From Ignavibacteria bacterium (lineage in GTDB: Bacteria > Bacteroidota > Ignavibacteria > Ignavibacteriales > Melioribacteraceae), in contig VGVY01000012.1 of assembly GCA_016873835.1 (NCBI GenBank), positions 1 through 36,880 of the forward strand: a DNA stretch of 36,880 nt, written 5' to 3'. The position numbers and the translations under genes are program-made. Positions 17,452 through 27,264 of the stretch are shown one piece after another (the stretch's first letter is position 1; each line of letters opens with the position of its first letter). The notes beneath the pieces are model-generated. The model saw nothing but the letters and a program-made list of their open reading frames with translations, ran no database searches and was not told the DNA's origin.

Positions 17452-20400
17452 TTAATTAATATCGTAGTTAATTCTTAATCCCCAGAAAATAGAACGTGGG
17501 TTTAAAAATCCGCTGTATTCTAAATTCGGCATATCTATATAAGATTTGTTTTTTCTCCACTCTTCTTTTTGTGAGTCGCTTGCATTATTATCCCATGGTA
17601 TATAAGGTCCAGTTCTAATATCGCCCGGTTTATCATTACCAGCTATAAATGTGTAGTTGTTGCCAAACTCTCTATATTGTTCAGGAAGATGAAGTGATTT
17701 CATATAATCATCATAATCGTTCAAATCAATAAATCCGCCTCTGTAATCAAGTTGTTTTAGATTTAGAACATTATACATGTCTGCGAACAACTCTAAATTC
17801 AACCGACCGATATTAAATCCTTTTGAGATTCTTATATCTAGTCCGTAATAATCTTTCCATTGAATATTATTCTCAAATCCGGGCTTTACTCCACCAACGC
17901 CAGTCCAAGAGAAATATGTTCCGGCACGCCATACAGCTAATAAATTAATTCTTATATCTTCAAGCGGTTTCATTCCTAAAAATTCTGGTCCCCAATTAAC
18001 TGGGGTAAAGATATCAATGTTAGCTCTTGCGTAAGGTCTTGGTATTGGTTTGCTTTGCTCGAAGAAAGATTTATTTCTTAAGTTTTCACGTTGAATAGCT
18101 GGATTTTCAGAATTACTTCTTAATCCAAAATTACCGCTTGTGGAAACTTGATATGTATAATTAATAAAACCTCTAACCCATTCGCCTCTATTTTTTGTTA
18201 CAGTTGCTTCGAATCCTCTAATATCTTCGTAACTGACCGGTTCTGGAATAGTGTAATTAACTGAATTATCACGGCTTGTGTATGTAATTAATCTTGGTTG
18301 TTCTGATACATCTTTGTAATATCCAGCTAATCTTAAAAGATATTCATCAAATAAATTATGCTCATAACCTAATTCATATGCAATTGTTTTAGGAAGTGGA
18401 TTATTAGGATTTGCTAAACGAGTAATTGCTTGTGTAACAGAACTCCTTCTGACCAAATAAAGATCTTCTGGAAGCGGCATCGATCGGAAATGTCCATAGT
18501 TAAAAAATAGTTTGCTATCTACCGAAATAGGAAATGCAACACCCAATCTTGGGCTTACATCCAGAATTGCTTTTGTTGGTTCTTTTACAAGTATAGTATC
18601 AATACCAAGTGAAAAGGCACCTGAAAGTGCTTTCGTATAAGGATTATCAATCACATACCATTCGTCATTTGCATTGCTATATTCTAAACGCACACCAATG
18701 TTAGCAATCATTCCTTCGAATTCTAATTTGTCTTGTACATAAAAAGCACTTCTAACCGGATATGTTTGCCACTTAGATTGACTATTATTACTTGGCAAAG
18801 CCGGTTCTATAAGAGCATAATTTACTGCATTATTAGTATAAACAAATTCGAATCCGCTTTTTAAATTATTGTATTTATCAAGTTGACTTACAAAATCAAG
18901 TTTAATTGACCATGTAGTTACTTTGCTTGAATCTCTCGAGTTGCTAAAGCCAAGCCCCATGTTCATTGATGAACCAATTCCAGCACTTGTTCCGCTGAAA
19001 TATCCAAATGGAGCTTCATCAAATAAAATTCCCCCGAAGTCATAAATTTTATTTGTATTTCTATAATTGCCCGGATTGGTTTCGTACCTGGTTCCAAATT
19101 GATTTATATAAACGTCATAAAATGAAGAAGGACTTAAAACATGTGTAAGTTTGAAACCAAAGCCAGAAATATATTTTGCAGTTGGCGCCCAATAATCAGT
19201 TGCGAATACCCGTGCATCAAGATAACTTGCGCCAGAGCGAATATCTAATTGACTTGCAATTCCGCTCTCCGAACGAAAAATCCCGGGACCACCGCTTCTT
19301 GAACTTGTTGTGCCCCATTGTTTTCCAATTATTCCTTCTAAAGAAATTTTAATTGCCGGACTAATGTTGGATGTAAATTTCAATTGGTAGTTATTATCTC
19401 TATAACCATCAGTTGATAGTGGTACGAAATACATATCTTGAGTTGATCTGTATGAAAAAATAAATCTTAAATCGCCCAACAAATCTCCAACAACCGGAAC
19501 CGGACCGCTGAAGCTTAAATCAGCATCATAATCTGGTTTTGTTATATCTAATTGTCTTCTGTGCTGCCATAAAAATAATCTTTGTGCAGCTTCAGGTGTT
19601 AAGTCATTGGAAGGGTCATTATCGGCAACTAACTGTTCTGAAACTTTATTCCAACCTCTAAATGGCTGGTATTGCCGTTTTGTATAGTCATCCCAAGAAC
19701 CGTTATCAGTTCCAGTCCAAGCAACGGCATCATCAATATAAGGTCTAATCCAATACGAATTAGGTGAATTGATTGGATCACCAAAATGTTTTCTGGCAGC
19801 ACCTTTATATCTGCTTAAAACTGAAATTGAATATTTTTGTTTGTCGCCTTCTTTTGTCACTACATTGACTAAACCGGAACGGATATTTCCTGACTCGGCA
19901 TTAAAACCGCCAGTTTGCACTTGAATTTCTTTAACTGATGTAAAGCTAATTCCAATGTACGGTGTGTTATCGCGTTCATCGCGAAGTGTCATACCGTTTA
20001 GAACAAATGCAGTTTGATCTGCACCGCCGCCTCTAATTGCCGGACCAGATGCAGTTGCAAGTATTCCAGCTTGCAGATTCAGAACACTTTGAATAGTTGC
20101 AACTGGTAAATTCTCGAATTCTTCAGCGCTAAGATTAATTCTGCTTGATGAAACATCTTTTTGAACAATTGGTTGTTGAGCAATAACAATAACTTCACCG
20201 GCAAGAATTGCTTGTTCTGTTAATGCTACATCAAGGTTTGTCGTCTGGTCAATATTTACTCTTACATTTGTTATTGTTGAAGGGGAGTAACCTATGTAAG
20301 AAGCTTTTACAGAATATGTTCCCGGAGGAACATTCAATATTACATAGTATCCGTCAACATCAGTCGAAGCCCCTAAGTTAGTGCCCATAAGAATTACATT

Positions 20401-20529
20401 CACACCAATAAGAGGTTCTTTTGTTTGCGAGTCTATAATTGTACCAGAGATTTTTCCCGTTGTACCCGCAGCAAAATTAAGTGAAGCAAATAACAAGGTG
20501 AGAATAGTGAGAAGTAAAAATTTTCTCAT
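17452..20529 (-). CDS. TonB-dependent receptor with carboxypeptidase-regulatory domain
   Basis: This ~1025-residue outer-membrane receptor has a signal peptide, then a CarboxypepD_reg-like domain at ~25-110 (GKISGTIIDSQTKEPLIGVNV, DGYYVILNVPPGTYSV). The plug is at ~125-230 (FENLPVATIQSVLNLQAG, AIRGGGADQTAFVLNGM, IQVQTGGFNAESGNIRSGLVNVVTK). A long 22-strand-type barrel ends in FWGLRINYDIN, with a terminal aromatic pattern. No SusD partner is adjacent, so this is not a standard SusCD pair. The start is ATG 20529, with AGGAG 9 nt upstream. It is the first gene of the five-gene cassette. Substrate unknown; it might also be an adhesin or export-related member of the family. Confidence 0.9.
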   Translation of the reverse strand: MRKFLLLTILTLLFASLNFAAGTTGKISGTIIDSQTKEPLIGVNVILMGTNLGASTDVDGYYVILNVPPGTYSVKASYIGYSPSTITNVRVNIDQTTNLDVALTEQAILAGEVIVIAQQPIVQKDVSSSRINLSAEEFENLPVATIQSVLNLQAGILATASGPAIRGGGADQTAFVLNGMTLRDERDNTPYIGISFTSVKEIQVQTGGFNAESGNIRSGLVNVVTKEGDKQKYSISVLSRYKGAARKHFGDPINSPNSYWIRPYIDDAVAWTGTDNGSWDDYTKRQYQPFRGWNKVSEQLVADNDPSNDLTPEAAQRLFLWQHRRQLDITKPDYDADLSFSGPVPVVGDLLGDLRFIFSYRSTQDMYFVPLSTDGYRDNNYQLKFTSNISPAIKISLEGIIGKQWGTTSSRSGGPGIFRSESGIASQLDIRSGASYLDARVFATDYWAPTAKYISGFGFKLTHVLSPSSFYDVYINQFGTRYETNPGNYRNTNKIYDFGGILFDEAPFGYFSGTSAGIGSSMNMGLGFSNSRDSSKVTTWSIKLDFVSQLDKYNNLKSGFEFVYTNNAVNYALIEPALPSNNSQSKWQTYPVRSAFYVQDKLEFEGMIANIGVRLEYSNANDEWYVIDNPYTKALSGAFSLGIDTILVKEPTKAILDVSPRLGVAFPISVDSKLFFNYGHFRSMPLPEDLYLVRRSSVTQAITRLANPNNPLPKTIAYELGYEHNLFDEYLLRLAGYYKDVSEQPRLITYTSRDNSVNYTIPEPVSYEDIRGFEATVTKNRGEWVRGFINYTYQVSTSGNFGLRSNSENPAIQRENLRNKSFFEQSKPIPRPYARANIDIFTPVNWGPEFLGMKPLEDIRINLLAVWRAGTYFSWTGVGGVKPGFENNIQWKDYYGLDIRISKGFNIGRLNLELFADMYNVLNLKQLDYRGGFIDLNDYDDYMKSLHLPEQYREFGNNYTFIAGNDKPGDIRTGPYIPWDNNASDSQKEEWRKNKSYIDMPNLEYSGFLNPRSIFWGLRINYDIN

Positions 20530-20538
20530 ACTCAATAT

Positions 20539-20543
20539 CTCCT
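20539..20543 (-). promoter_or_regulatory. Ribosome-binding site of the TonB receptor gene
   Basis: AGGAG on the minus strand, 9 nt before ATG 20529. An in-frame TTG at 20535 is only 3 nt from this site, so ATG is the better start. Confidence 0.65.
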
Positions 20544-20647
20544 AAATTTCAGAAATTTTTATCAAAAGAATAATTTGTGGAACTACTACAATTACATTAC
20601 TATATTTATTAATAGAAATCAATTGCAAATAAATCCAATTCAAAGGT

Positions 20648-23080
20648 TTATTTAATAATAATCATTTTTTTACTCAATATTTGAGGACCAGACTGCAGAA
20701 CATATATATAAATTCCGCTTGGATAATCTCTTGCATTAAACTCAATAGTATAGTGCCCAGCTGCAAATTCATTATTTACTAACTCGCCAACTTGTTGTCC
20801 GAGAATATTATAAATTTTAATAGTAGCTAAACCAGCTTCCGGCAATGAAAATGAAATCTTTGTAGAAGGATTAAATGGATTAGGATAATTCTGATTCAAA
20901 ATAAATTCAGTTGGAATGTTTCCGTCATCAACATCAGAGATTAAAGTTTTAAATCCAAACTGTGAAGACCAGAAGCTAGTGCCATAATTATTTTTTGCAT
21001 TCACACGCCAGTAATGTATTTTATTCGGAGTCAATGCTGTCTTTATTGCATAAGTAGTATCGACTAATGTTGTATCAACAACGTAAGAACCGCTCTGGAA
21101 TTCAACCGTTGTTGAAACTTGAATTCTATATGAAGCAGCATCTAAGCATCGATTCCATTTGAATTCAGGTTTTAATGAAACATTATAAGTTGCATGAGCG
21201 GGCAATATTAACAGAGGAGGAAGCGGAATCCCCGATTGAAAACTAAAAACATCAGAATATGCGCTCTCACCAACTTGTCCGAAAGCTTTTACTCTCCAAT
21301 AATATTTTTCTCCAGGAACAACATTTCTAAAACTCAATTGAGTGCTTTGATACTCTGAAAGCAATAAAACAGTTTTTGAATTAAAAGAAGAATCTTTAGA
21401 AATCTCTGCAACATATCGTTCTGAGTTAGAATCACCCGACCAGGTTAAATTAACGGAAAGACCTAATTCACGATTGCCGTTAGCCGGTGAAGCGAGAACC
21501 GGTTTTTTTGGAATTAATGAAGGCAAATTAAATAAAACAACATTACTGACTTCTGATTCGTTGGAATATCTATTGATCGCAGTTACTGCATAATATGTAC
21601 CTTTAGTAACCGAATATTTTGCATAGTTAGAAGAAAGAGTGGTAAGTCCTGTCGTTCCAAAAAGATTAGAAGAATTTTCAATATCGGGGGAAGCATTTTC
21701 TGATCTGTACACAATATAGAAAAAAGCAGTGTCGCCGCTTGCAGCTTTAGTGGGTTTATCCCAATGCAACTCATACTTACCGGTTGATGAATTAATTTCA
21801 AATCTAAGATTGGTTGGTGCGTTAGGTTTGTTAGTGCTTCCTACTTTCCATTGCATCTTTGGAGCAATTGATGGACGAGTAAAGTATCGATATTTAAGAG
21901 TATCTGTAACGAAATTATAGTTATAAACAGTTAAACTCCGCGAACTAAAATAAACACCTCCGTTAATTGCTGGAGTATTTCTGTTGGTTGAAATTTCCCA
22001 AGCTATTTCACCAGAAGAAAATTCCCCATACCTATAAGCTGCTTGCCCAACATATAAATGTCTTCCATTAAGAAAAGAAGAACTTGACCAGTTAGTCAAA
22101 TAGCCGCTGTATTTTTCCCAATAAAGTTGAGGCATTATATAATCAATATAAGCTCCTCCAGTACGGAGAACACCAGTTGTGTCGGTGTATGTTCCGGCTA
22201 ACCAATCTCCGGGAGTAATAAAGATTCCGTTATTTACTGATGGATTACCTGAAGGACTAATACCAAACTTTACCCATGGTTTTATTACTTTTATGCTGTC
22301 GTCAATCATCTTTAAAAGTATGTTAACATTGTTTTTGCGCCATGCTGTTTTATTTGTAAAACCGTTGGGGTATTTTGTAAATGCGGCATCATCATTAAAT
22401 GTTCCATATTCTGCATAAGGATAAAAGTAATCATCAAAGTGAATACCGTCTACATCATACCTTTTAACTATATCTATCACAATTCCTAAAACATATTGTC
22501 TAACTTCTGGTAAACCGGGATTAAGAAAACGGTATTCAGTTCCATTACATTTGATAATCCAATTCGGATGCTTGTTAATCACGTGATTAGTTGATACCGG
22601 ACTACCACCAGATAATTGTGCGCGGTAAGGATTTAACCATGCATGAAGTTCCATTCCCCTTTTATGAGCTTCTTGAATAGCAAGTTTAAGAGGATCATAA
22701 CTTGTGTCAGAAGGGGCAACTCCTTGAGTGCCGGTTAAATAACTTGACCACGGTTCATAACTGCTTTTGTAAACAGCGTCGCAGATCGGGCGGATGTGGA
22801 AAAATATTGCATTTAAACCGTAGCTTTTATGCGAATCAAAAATACTAACAAGCTGGCTTTTTTGATTTTGAATATCAGCTGTACTTGTTCCTCTGGTAGA
22901 AGGCCAATCAATCCCTAACGATGCAATCCATACACCTCTCAATTCTCTTTTGGGAATGGAAGTTTGAGCTAAATTTGAAATTAAACTAAAAACGAAAAAA
23001 AAGATGATTAAGCAGATATTTTTTCTCTTCACGAGTAATATCCTGAAGGTTTTATAATCTTTTAAGGAATTGCATTTCAA
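20648..23080 (-). CDS. Secreted GHL10 (DigH/YddW-like) glycosyl hydrolase with T9SS domain
   Basis: The 810 residues comprise a signal peptide (NICLIIFFFVFSLISNLAQ) and a GHL10/DUF187 TIM-barrel at ~45-410. They continue with three FnIII-like domains (~425-715) and a T9SS type A domain (NYPNPFNPSTKISF, IYNILGQQVGELV, PSGIYIYVL, KKMIIIK). Barrel motifs include RGVWIASLGIDWPS, FHIRPICDAVY, GMELHAWLNPYRA and DGIHFDDYFYPY. In E. coli, DigH (YddW) of this family cleaves peptide-free peptidoglycan glycan strands. The barrel is paralogous to the lipoprotein at 27265. ATG 23080 lacks a ribosome-binding site; a GTG at 23032 with AGGA 8 nt upstream is a real alternative that still keeps the signal peptide. 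It follows the response-regulator gene on the same strand. Confidence 0.87.
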   Translation of the reverse strand: MKCNSLKDYKTFRILLVKRKNICLIIFFFVFSLISNLAQTSIPKRELRGVWIASLGIDWPSTRGTSTADIQNQKSQLVSIFDSHKSYGLNAIFFHIRPICDAVYKSSYEPWSSYLTGTQGVAPSDTSYDPLKLAIQEAHKRGMELHAWLNPYRAQLSGGSPVSTNHVINKHPNWIIKCNGTEYRFLNPGLPEVRQYVLGIVIDIVKRYDVDGIHFDDYFYPYAEYGTFNDDAAFTKYPNGFTNKTAWRKNNVNILLKMIDDSIKVIKPWVKFGISPSGNPSVNNGIFITPGDWLAGTYTDTTGVLRTGGAYIDYIMPQLYWEKYSGYLTNWSSSSFLNGRHLYVGQAAYRYGEFSSGEIAWEISTNRNTPAINGGVYFSSRSLTVYNYNFVTDTLKYRYFTRPSIAPKMQWKVGSTNKPNAPTNLRFEINSSTGKYELHWDKPTKAASGDTAFFYIVYRSENASPDIENSSNLFGTTGLTTLSSNYAKYSVTKGTYYAVTAINRYSNESEVSNVVLFNLPSLIPKKPVLASPANGNRELGLSVNLTWSGDSNSERYVAEISKDSSFNSKTVLLLSEYQSTQLSFRNVVPGEKYYWRVKAFGQVGESAYSDVFSFQSGIPLPPLLILPAHATYNVSLKPEFKWNRCLDAASYRIQVSTTVEFQSGSYVVDTTLVDTTYAIKTALTPNKIHYWRVNAKNNYGTSFWSSQFGFKTLISDVDDGNIPTEFILNQNYPNPFNPSTKISFSLPEAGLATIKIYNILGQQVGELVNNEFAAGHYTIEFNARDYPSGIYIYVLQSGPQILSKKMIIIK

Positions 23081-23105
23081 TTTGTAAACTATAGTTCTTT
23101 TTTTT

Positions 23106-23124
23106 ACTACCCTAATGTGTAGTT
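23106..23124. promoter_or_regulatory. Putative response-regulator operator upstream of GHL10 gene
   Basis: ACTACCCTAATGTGTAGTT contains an imperfect dyad (CTACCC-TAAT-GTGTAG, 5 of 6 positions symmetric). It lies 25 bp upstream of the ATG at 23080. Fifteen of its 19 positions match the site at 27154-27172, upstream of the other GHL10 gene. Dyads of this size are typical of NarL/FixJ-type regulators, such as the one encoded at 23212. Assignment is inference. Confidence 0.45.
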
Positions 23125-23211
23125 TTACGATATATAGGAATAATTGATATAAGAAATCTATTGAAAAAACAACTAATTGGGCTAAAAAATAATGATTTAG
23201 TTATTATTTTA

Positions 23212-23850
23212 TTACCACTTAGAAAGAATTCTAAGTTTCTGCCCTTTATTTACAGCTTCTGCTCTGCTATGGACATGCAGTTTTTCATAAATACTTCTAA
23301 TGTGATATTTTACTCCATCGACGGAAAGGAAAATCTCATCAGCAATTTTTTTATATGATTTCCCTTCGGCCAAAAGATTTAAAATAGTCGTTTCTTTGTC
23401 GGTCAAGTTTTCCTCAGAATGACCAAGATTATATTTATGGAAAGATTTTAAGACCCTTCGAGCAATTTGAGGCGTCATTGGTGAGCCACCTTTTATGGCC
23501 AAATTTATTGCATCAATCAATTCTTCTGGGGAAACAGATTTATGCAGATATCCAACGGCACCGGATTGAAGTGAACCAAAAATACTCTTATCATCATCCT
23601 TAATTGAAATCATAATGATAAGTGCTTTTTCATTAATACGTCTGAATAATTCTGCTCCTTCTATTCCAGATATTCCGGGTAAACCAATATCGAGTAGAAT
23701 AACATTACATTTTTTAATCAAACCAGAATCTAAAGCTTCTTCACAAGAACTATAAGCACCTAAAACAACAAAATTACTTTCTGCACTTAAGGCAGTTTCC
23801 CATGCAGTTCTTGCAAAATTATTGTCTTCAACAATTATTATCTTAATCAT
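23212..23850 (-). CDS. NarL/FixJ-type response regulator
   Basis: This 212-residue cytoplasmic regulator has a receiver domain with acidic pocket E8/D9, phospho-acceptor Asp54 (ILLDIGLPG), Ser82 and Lys104 (YLHKS). After a linker comes a LuxR-type helix-turn-helix at ~149-205 (LTDKETTILNLLAEGKSYKKIA, VDGVKYHIRSIYEKL). Such regulators bind dyad sites as dimers once phosphorylated. It lies 61-170 bp downstream of the propeller kinase gene on the same strand and is its obvious partner. The next gene is a GHL10 hydrolase whose upstream region holds a candidate operator. Confidence 0.93.
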   Translation of the reverse strand: MIKIIIVEDNNFARTAWETALSAESNFVVLGAYSSCEEALDSGLIKKCNVILLDIGLPGISGIEGAELFRRINEKALIIMISIKDDDKSIFGSLQSGAVGYLHKSVSPEELIDAINLAIKGGSPMTPQIARRVLKSFHKYNLGHSEENLTDKETTILNLLAEGKSYKKIADEIFLSVDGVKYHIRSIYEKLHVHSRAEAVNKGQKLRILSKW

Positions 23851-23911
23851 AATATTCTTTTTGCAAACTGAAAAATGTTACTATTATATTCACTACACAT
23901 TATGGTGAACA

Positions 23912-26900
23912 TCATACTTTTATTGAGAAGTGCCATTTTGTACCCTTATCAACCTCAGTAGTTAAATTGTAAATTGCTTTTAAAGCTTCGACTCGGTTTT
24001 TTATGTTAATCAATCCGTTATGGTAAATTTTTTCTGATTCGTTAAAACCAATTCCGTCATCTTCAACAAATAAATCAAGTGTTTTTCCATCAAACTGAAA
24101 CTTGACTTCCGCTTTTCTACATTGTGAGTGTTTAACGATATTCATAATTGTTTCTTTGCAGATACACCATAAATGTTGACGCTTTTCCATTGAGATGGAT
24201 TTATTAATGCTGCCGCTCGGCATTTCAATGTTGTAATTAATTCCTTTAGAATCAAATAGATCTGAAGCATATCTATTAAATTTTACAAAAAATTTTCCAA
24301 GTCCGTCTTCATCTGGATTTACTGTCCATATCAAATCTTTTATTTTTTCTTGAGCATCAGCAGAGCTGCTCATTATAAGATTTAAGTATTTGCTGGAATT
24401 TTGGGATTTGTCTTCACCAATTTCTTTTCCCATTGCTCTTACAAAATACTGAATACTAGAAAGTGTACCTCCAACCTCATCATGAAGATTGCGAGCAATT
24501 TTAGATCTTGTATGTTCAATACCTAAAAGTCTATTCAATCGAATTTCATAAAAAAGAAAAATCAACAGTAAAATTAATATCACAACAATAACTCTGAACC
24601 ACCATGTTTCCCAATACGGAGGCGTTATAATAATTGTAATAGATTTTTCGGTGTCGCCCCAAATACCGTCATTATTAGAGGCTTTTACCTTTAATGTATA
24701 TTTACCAGCCTCAAGATTAGTAAATTTTGCAACTCGATTATTTGCATCAACAATAATCCATCTATCATATAAGCTTTCTAATGTATAAGCATATTGGTTT
24801 TTTGACGGTATTGCAAAATGCAGCCCTGAAAATTCTATCCCGATAATTTTATCTTTATATGATAATTCAATTTCATCTAAATCATTTAATGGTTTTTGTA
24901 AAGGGGAATTTTCTCCTACTGATATTTCCTGATCCATAATGGTCAGTTTTGTGAACACTACTTTTGGTTTAAAATGATTGTCTTCTATTTCATTTGGGTA
25001 GAAGTAAACTAAGCCATTTGAAAACCCGAAGAAAATTTTTCCATCATTATTAGCAACAGAAATATTCCCATTCTGTTCCATGTTCGGAAGTCCATCGCTG
25101 CTTGAATATTTTTTAAAAATTTTATTTTTCGGATCAAATTTAGAAATACCATCATCTGTTCTTAGCCATAAGTTTCCTTTTGAATCTTCTTGAATACTTA
25201 AAATTGCATTATTAGTAAAGCCATATTCGGTTATAAATTGCTCAAAACTATCAGTCTTTTTATCATATTTATTTAAACCCTGATAAGTTCCGATCCAAAG
25301 TTCGCCAGACTTTGATTCATATATACTATAAATCCTATCATTTGAAATAGATGTTTTGCTATTAGGAACAACTCGGTAGTGTTTAAATGTTTCACTATTT
25401 TCATCAAACACATCAAGTCCACCGTAGGTGCCAACCCAAATAATACCATGGCTGTCCTCAAAAACACAGCTTACTCTAGAGTCTCCAAGTGAATTTATAT
25501 CAGCTTCATAATGGATAAATCTTTTATAGGTTTTTTTTGAGGGATCATAAAAATTAAGTCCGCCAGCCATTGTTCCAGCCCAAAACCGATTTTTATTATC
25601 AATGTAAAACCATCGAACAAAATTATTTCCTAATGAAGGAGTTCCATCATCAATGTATTGAACATTATGAAATTCATTTTTGATTCTATTGTAGTAATGA
25701 ATACCATCATAACTTCCGACCCATAAATAATTGTTCTCATCTAAATAAAAATTTGCTGATTGCGCAGTTTTAAAACCATTTCGAGAGTCAACATTTCCGA
25801 AAAATCTAATTGATCTATCTGCGCTTTTCAGAATTGTAGATTTTCCAGGTCCAGCCCATAAAATTTTTTCAGAAATAAAATTCTTTGGAACTTGATTTAG
25901 ATTGTCTAATAATGTTTGATAGTTATCATTAAAATTAACGACATGAAATTTTTTTCTTAAAGAATCGAATTTATTCAATCCAATAATAGTACCAACCCAA
26001 ATAACACCAGTAGCATCTTTAAAAAGCGATCTAATTTTATTGTCGTTAATAGTTTTTGGATCATTTGCGTTTGAATAAAGATCAGATTTATTAAAACTAT
26101 TTTTATCAAATCGGAAAAGACCATTGTATGTGCCAACCCAGATAGATTCATTATCCTCTAAAAGTTTTCTAACATTCAAGTTATCGGGTTTAATTGGAAA
26201 GGTGTTTTCACTTTTAATACTTCTAAATTTTTTTGTTTTTTTATCGAATAAATTAATTCCGCCGCCAAAAGTGGCAACCAAAAAATTTCCATTGGCATCT
26301 TCTAAAAATTCCATTACCTGATTATGACTAAGACTGTGCTTGTTTTTCGGATTGTTTTTAAAATGAATGAATCGATTTTCTGATTCAACATATAAGTTCA
26401 TTCCGCCATCAAAAGTACCAATCCAGAAATTTTTTTCTTTATCCTCATAAATGGCACTTACCATGTTGCTGCTGATGGAGTTAGAATTGTTTGGAGAATG
26501 TTGAAATCGAGTAAATTCTTCAGTTTCTGGATTAAATAAATTCAACCCACCGCCAAGAGTAGAAATCCAAATTCTTTTTTTTGAATCCCTAAAAACTTTG
26601 AAAATAATATTGCTGCTAATTGTTTTTTCGTTTTCTGGATCGTGAAGATAGCGCTTAAATTTTCCAGTTTTACTATTGAATTTATTTAATCCGCCGCCTA
26701 ACGTACCAACCCAAAAAACACTGTTTTTATCTTCAAGTAAACTGAAAACATGATTATAGCTTAAGCTATTTTCATCATTAACCTGGTTTTTATAATAAAC
26801 AAAATTATAACCATCATATCTGCTTAATCCATTTTCGGTAGCAAGCCACAAGAAACCAACACTATCTTGTATAATATCATTTATATTCCCAGGAACTAAT

Positions 26901-27019
26901 CCCTGATCTTTGCCTAGTCTTTCAAATGAAGTTTGTGATGGCTGTGCTGTAATTTTGATAGTTAGGTGAAGTATTATAAGAAAAATAATGAGAGTGTTTA
27001 TGATATTATTTTTTGGCAT
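23912..27019 (-). CDS. Propeller-type sensor histidine kinase (Reg_prop, Y_Y_Y, HisKA_3)
   Basis: This ~1035-residue inner-membrane kinase has a signal peptide, then two seven-bladed Reg_prop propellers. Thirteen blades of the FWVGTLGGGLNKF type can be picked out, and a degenerate one at ILWAGPGKST may be the fourteenth. A Y_Y_Y domain (YTLESLYDRWI, AGKYTLKVKASNNDGIWG), one membrane helix (VIVVILILLLIFLFYEI), HisKA_3 (ARNLHDEVGGTLSSIQ, phospho-His846) and an HATPase domain (VEDDGIGF) follow. This is the sensor layout of Bacteroides hybrid regulators that sense glycans, but it lacks a receiver and DNA-binding domain; those functions sit in the next gene. The start is ATG 27019; a TTG at 27058 would add 13 residues in front of the signal peptide. 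Confidence 0.92.
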   Translation of the reverse strand: MPKNNIINTLIIFLIILHLTIKITAQPSQTSFERLGKDQGLVPGNINDIIQDSVGFLWLATENGLSRYDGYNFVYYKNQVNDENSLSYNHVFSLLEDKNSVFWVGTLGGGLNKFNSKTGKFKRYLHDPENEKTISSNIIFKVFRDSKKRIWISTLGGGLNLFNPETEEFTRFQHSPNNSNSISSNMVSAIYEDKEKNFWIGTFDGGMNLYVESENRFIHFKNNPKNKHSLSHNQVMEFLEDANGNFLVATFGGGINLFDKKTKKFRSIKSENTFPIKPDNLNVRKLLEDNESIWVGTYNGLFRFDKNSFNKSDLYSNANDPKTINDNKIRSLFKDATGVIWVGTIIGLNKFDSLRKKFHVVNFNDNYQTLLDNLNQVPKNFISEKILWAGPGKSTILKSADRSIRFFGNVDSRNGFKTAQSANFYLDENNYLWVGSYDGIHYYNRIKNEFHNVQYIDDGTPSLGNNFVRWFYIDNKNRFWAGTMAGGLNFYDPSKKTYKRFIHYEADINSLGDSRVSCVFEDSHGIIWVGTYGGLDVFDENSETFKHYRVVPNSKTSISNDRIYSIYESKSGELWIGTYQGLNKYDKKTDSFEQFITEYGFTNNAILSIQEDSKGNLWLRTDDGISKFDPKNKIFKKYSSSDGLPNMEQNGNISVANNDGKIFFGFSNGLVYFYPNEIEDNHFKPKVVFTKLTIMDQEISVGENSPLQKPLNDLDEIELSYKDKIIGIEFSGLHFAIPSKNQYAYTLESLYDRWIIVDANNRVAKFTNLEAGKYTLKVKASNNDGIWGDTEKSITIIITPPYWETWWFRVIVVILILLLIFLFYEIRLNRLLGIEHTRSKIARNLHDEVGGTLSSIQYFVRAMGKEIGEDKSQNSSKYLNLIMSSSADAQEKIKDLIWTVNPDEDGLGKFFVKFNRYASDLFDSKGINYNIEMPSGSINKSISMEKRQHLWCICKETIMNIVKHSQCRKAEVKFQFDGKTLDLFVEDDGIGFNESEKIYHNGLINIKNRVEALKAIYNLTTEVDKGTKWHFSIKV

Positions 27020-27153
27020 AAAATCAGTTTTATTAAGAAAATTTAATTTCTTTTTCAATTGGAAATAAGTATTATCACAAGTAAATTAAATAGCGTTCTA
27101 TTTCAATATACTTATCTTTTTTATAAGAGAAAACTCAAATCCTATCTAATAAA

Positions 27154-27172
27154 ACCACCCGATTATGTAGTT
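27154..27172. promoter_or_regulatory. Putative response-regulator operator in divergent region
   Basis: ACCACCCGATTATGTAGTT aligns with the site at 23106-23124 (15 of 19 identical). A second partial copy, TACCCTAAT at 27183-27191, is identical to positions 23108-23116 of that site. Both lie between the kinase gene and the divergent GHL10 lipoprotein gene. The rest of the 27059-27264 region is AT-rich; I see no further structure in it. Confidence 0.45.
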
Positions 27173-27253
27173 AAATTTGTTTTACCCTAATTATTTTCGA
27201 TTGTAAACGGACAATTAATAAGCAAGATTCTGATTTCAAAGTTTTAATAAATG

Positions 27254-27259
27254 TAGGTG
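27254..27259 (+). promoter_or_regulatory. Ribosome-binding site for a TTG start
   Basis: TAGGTG lies 5 nt before TTG 27265. An upstream ATG at 27251 is followed at once by TAG, so TTG is the only sensible start that keeps the lipoprotein signal. Confidence 0.6.
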
Positions 27260-27264
27260 TAATT

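Noticed and set aside
23161-23211. AT-only hairpin AAAATAAT/ATTATTTT after the response-regulator gene
   Set aside because: The stem is made only of A-T pairs and ranks no better than chance in such AT-rich DNA, so it is not called a terminator.
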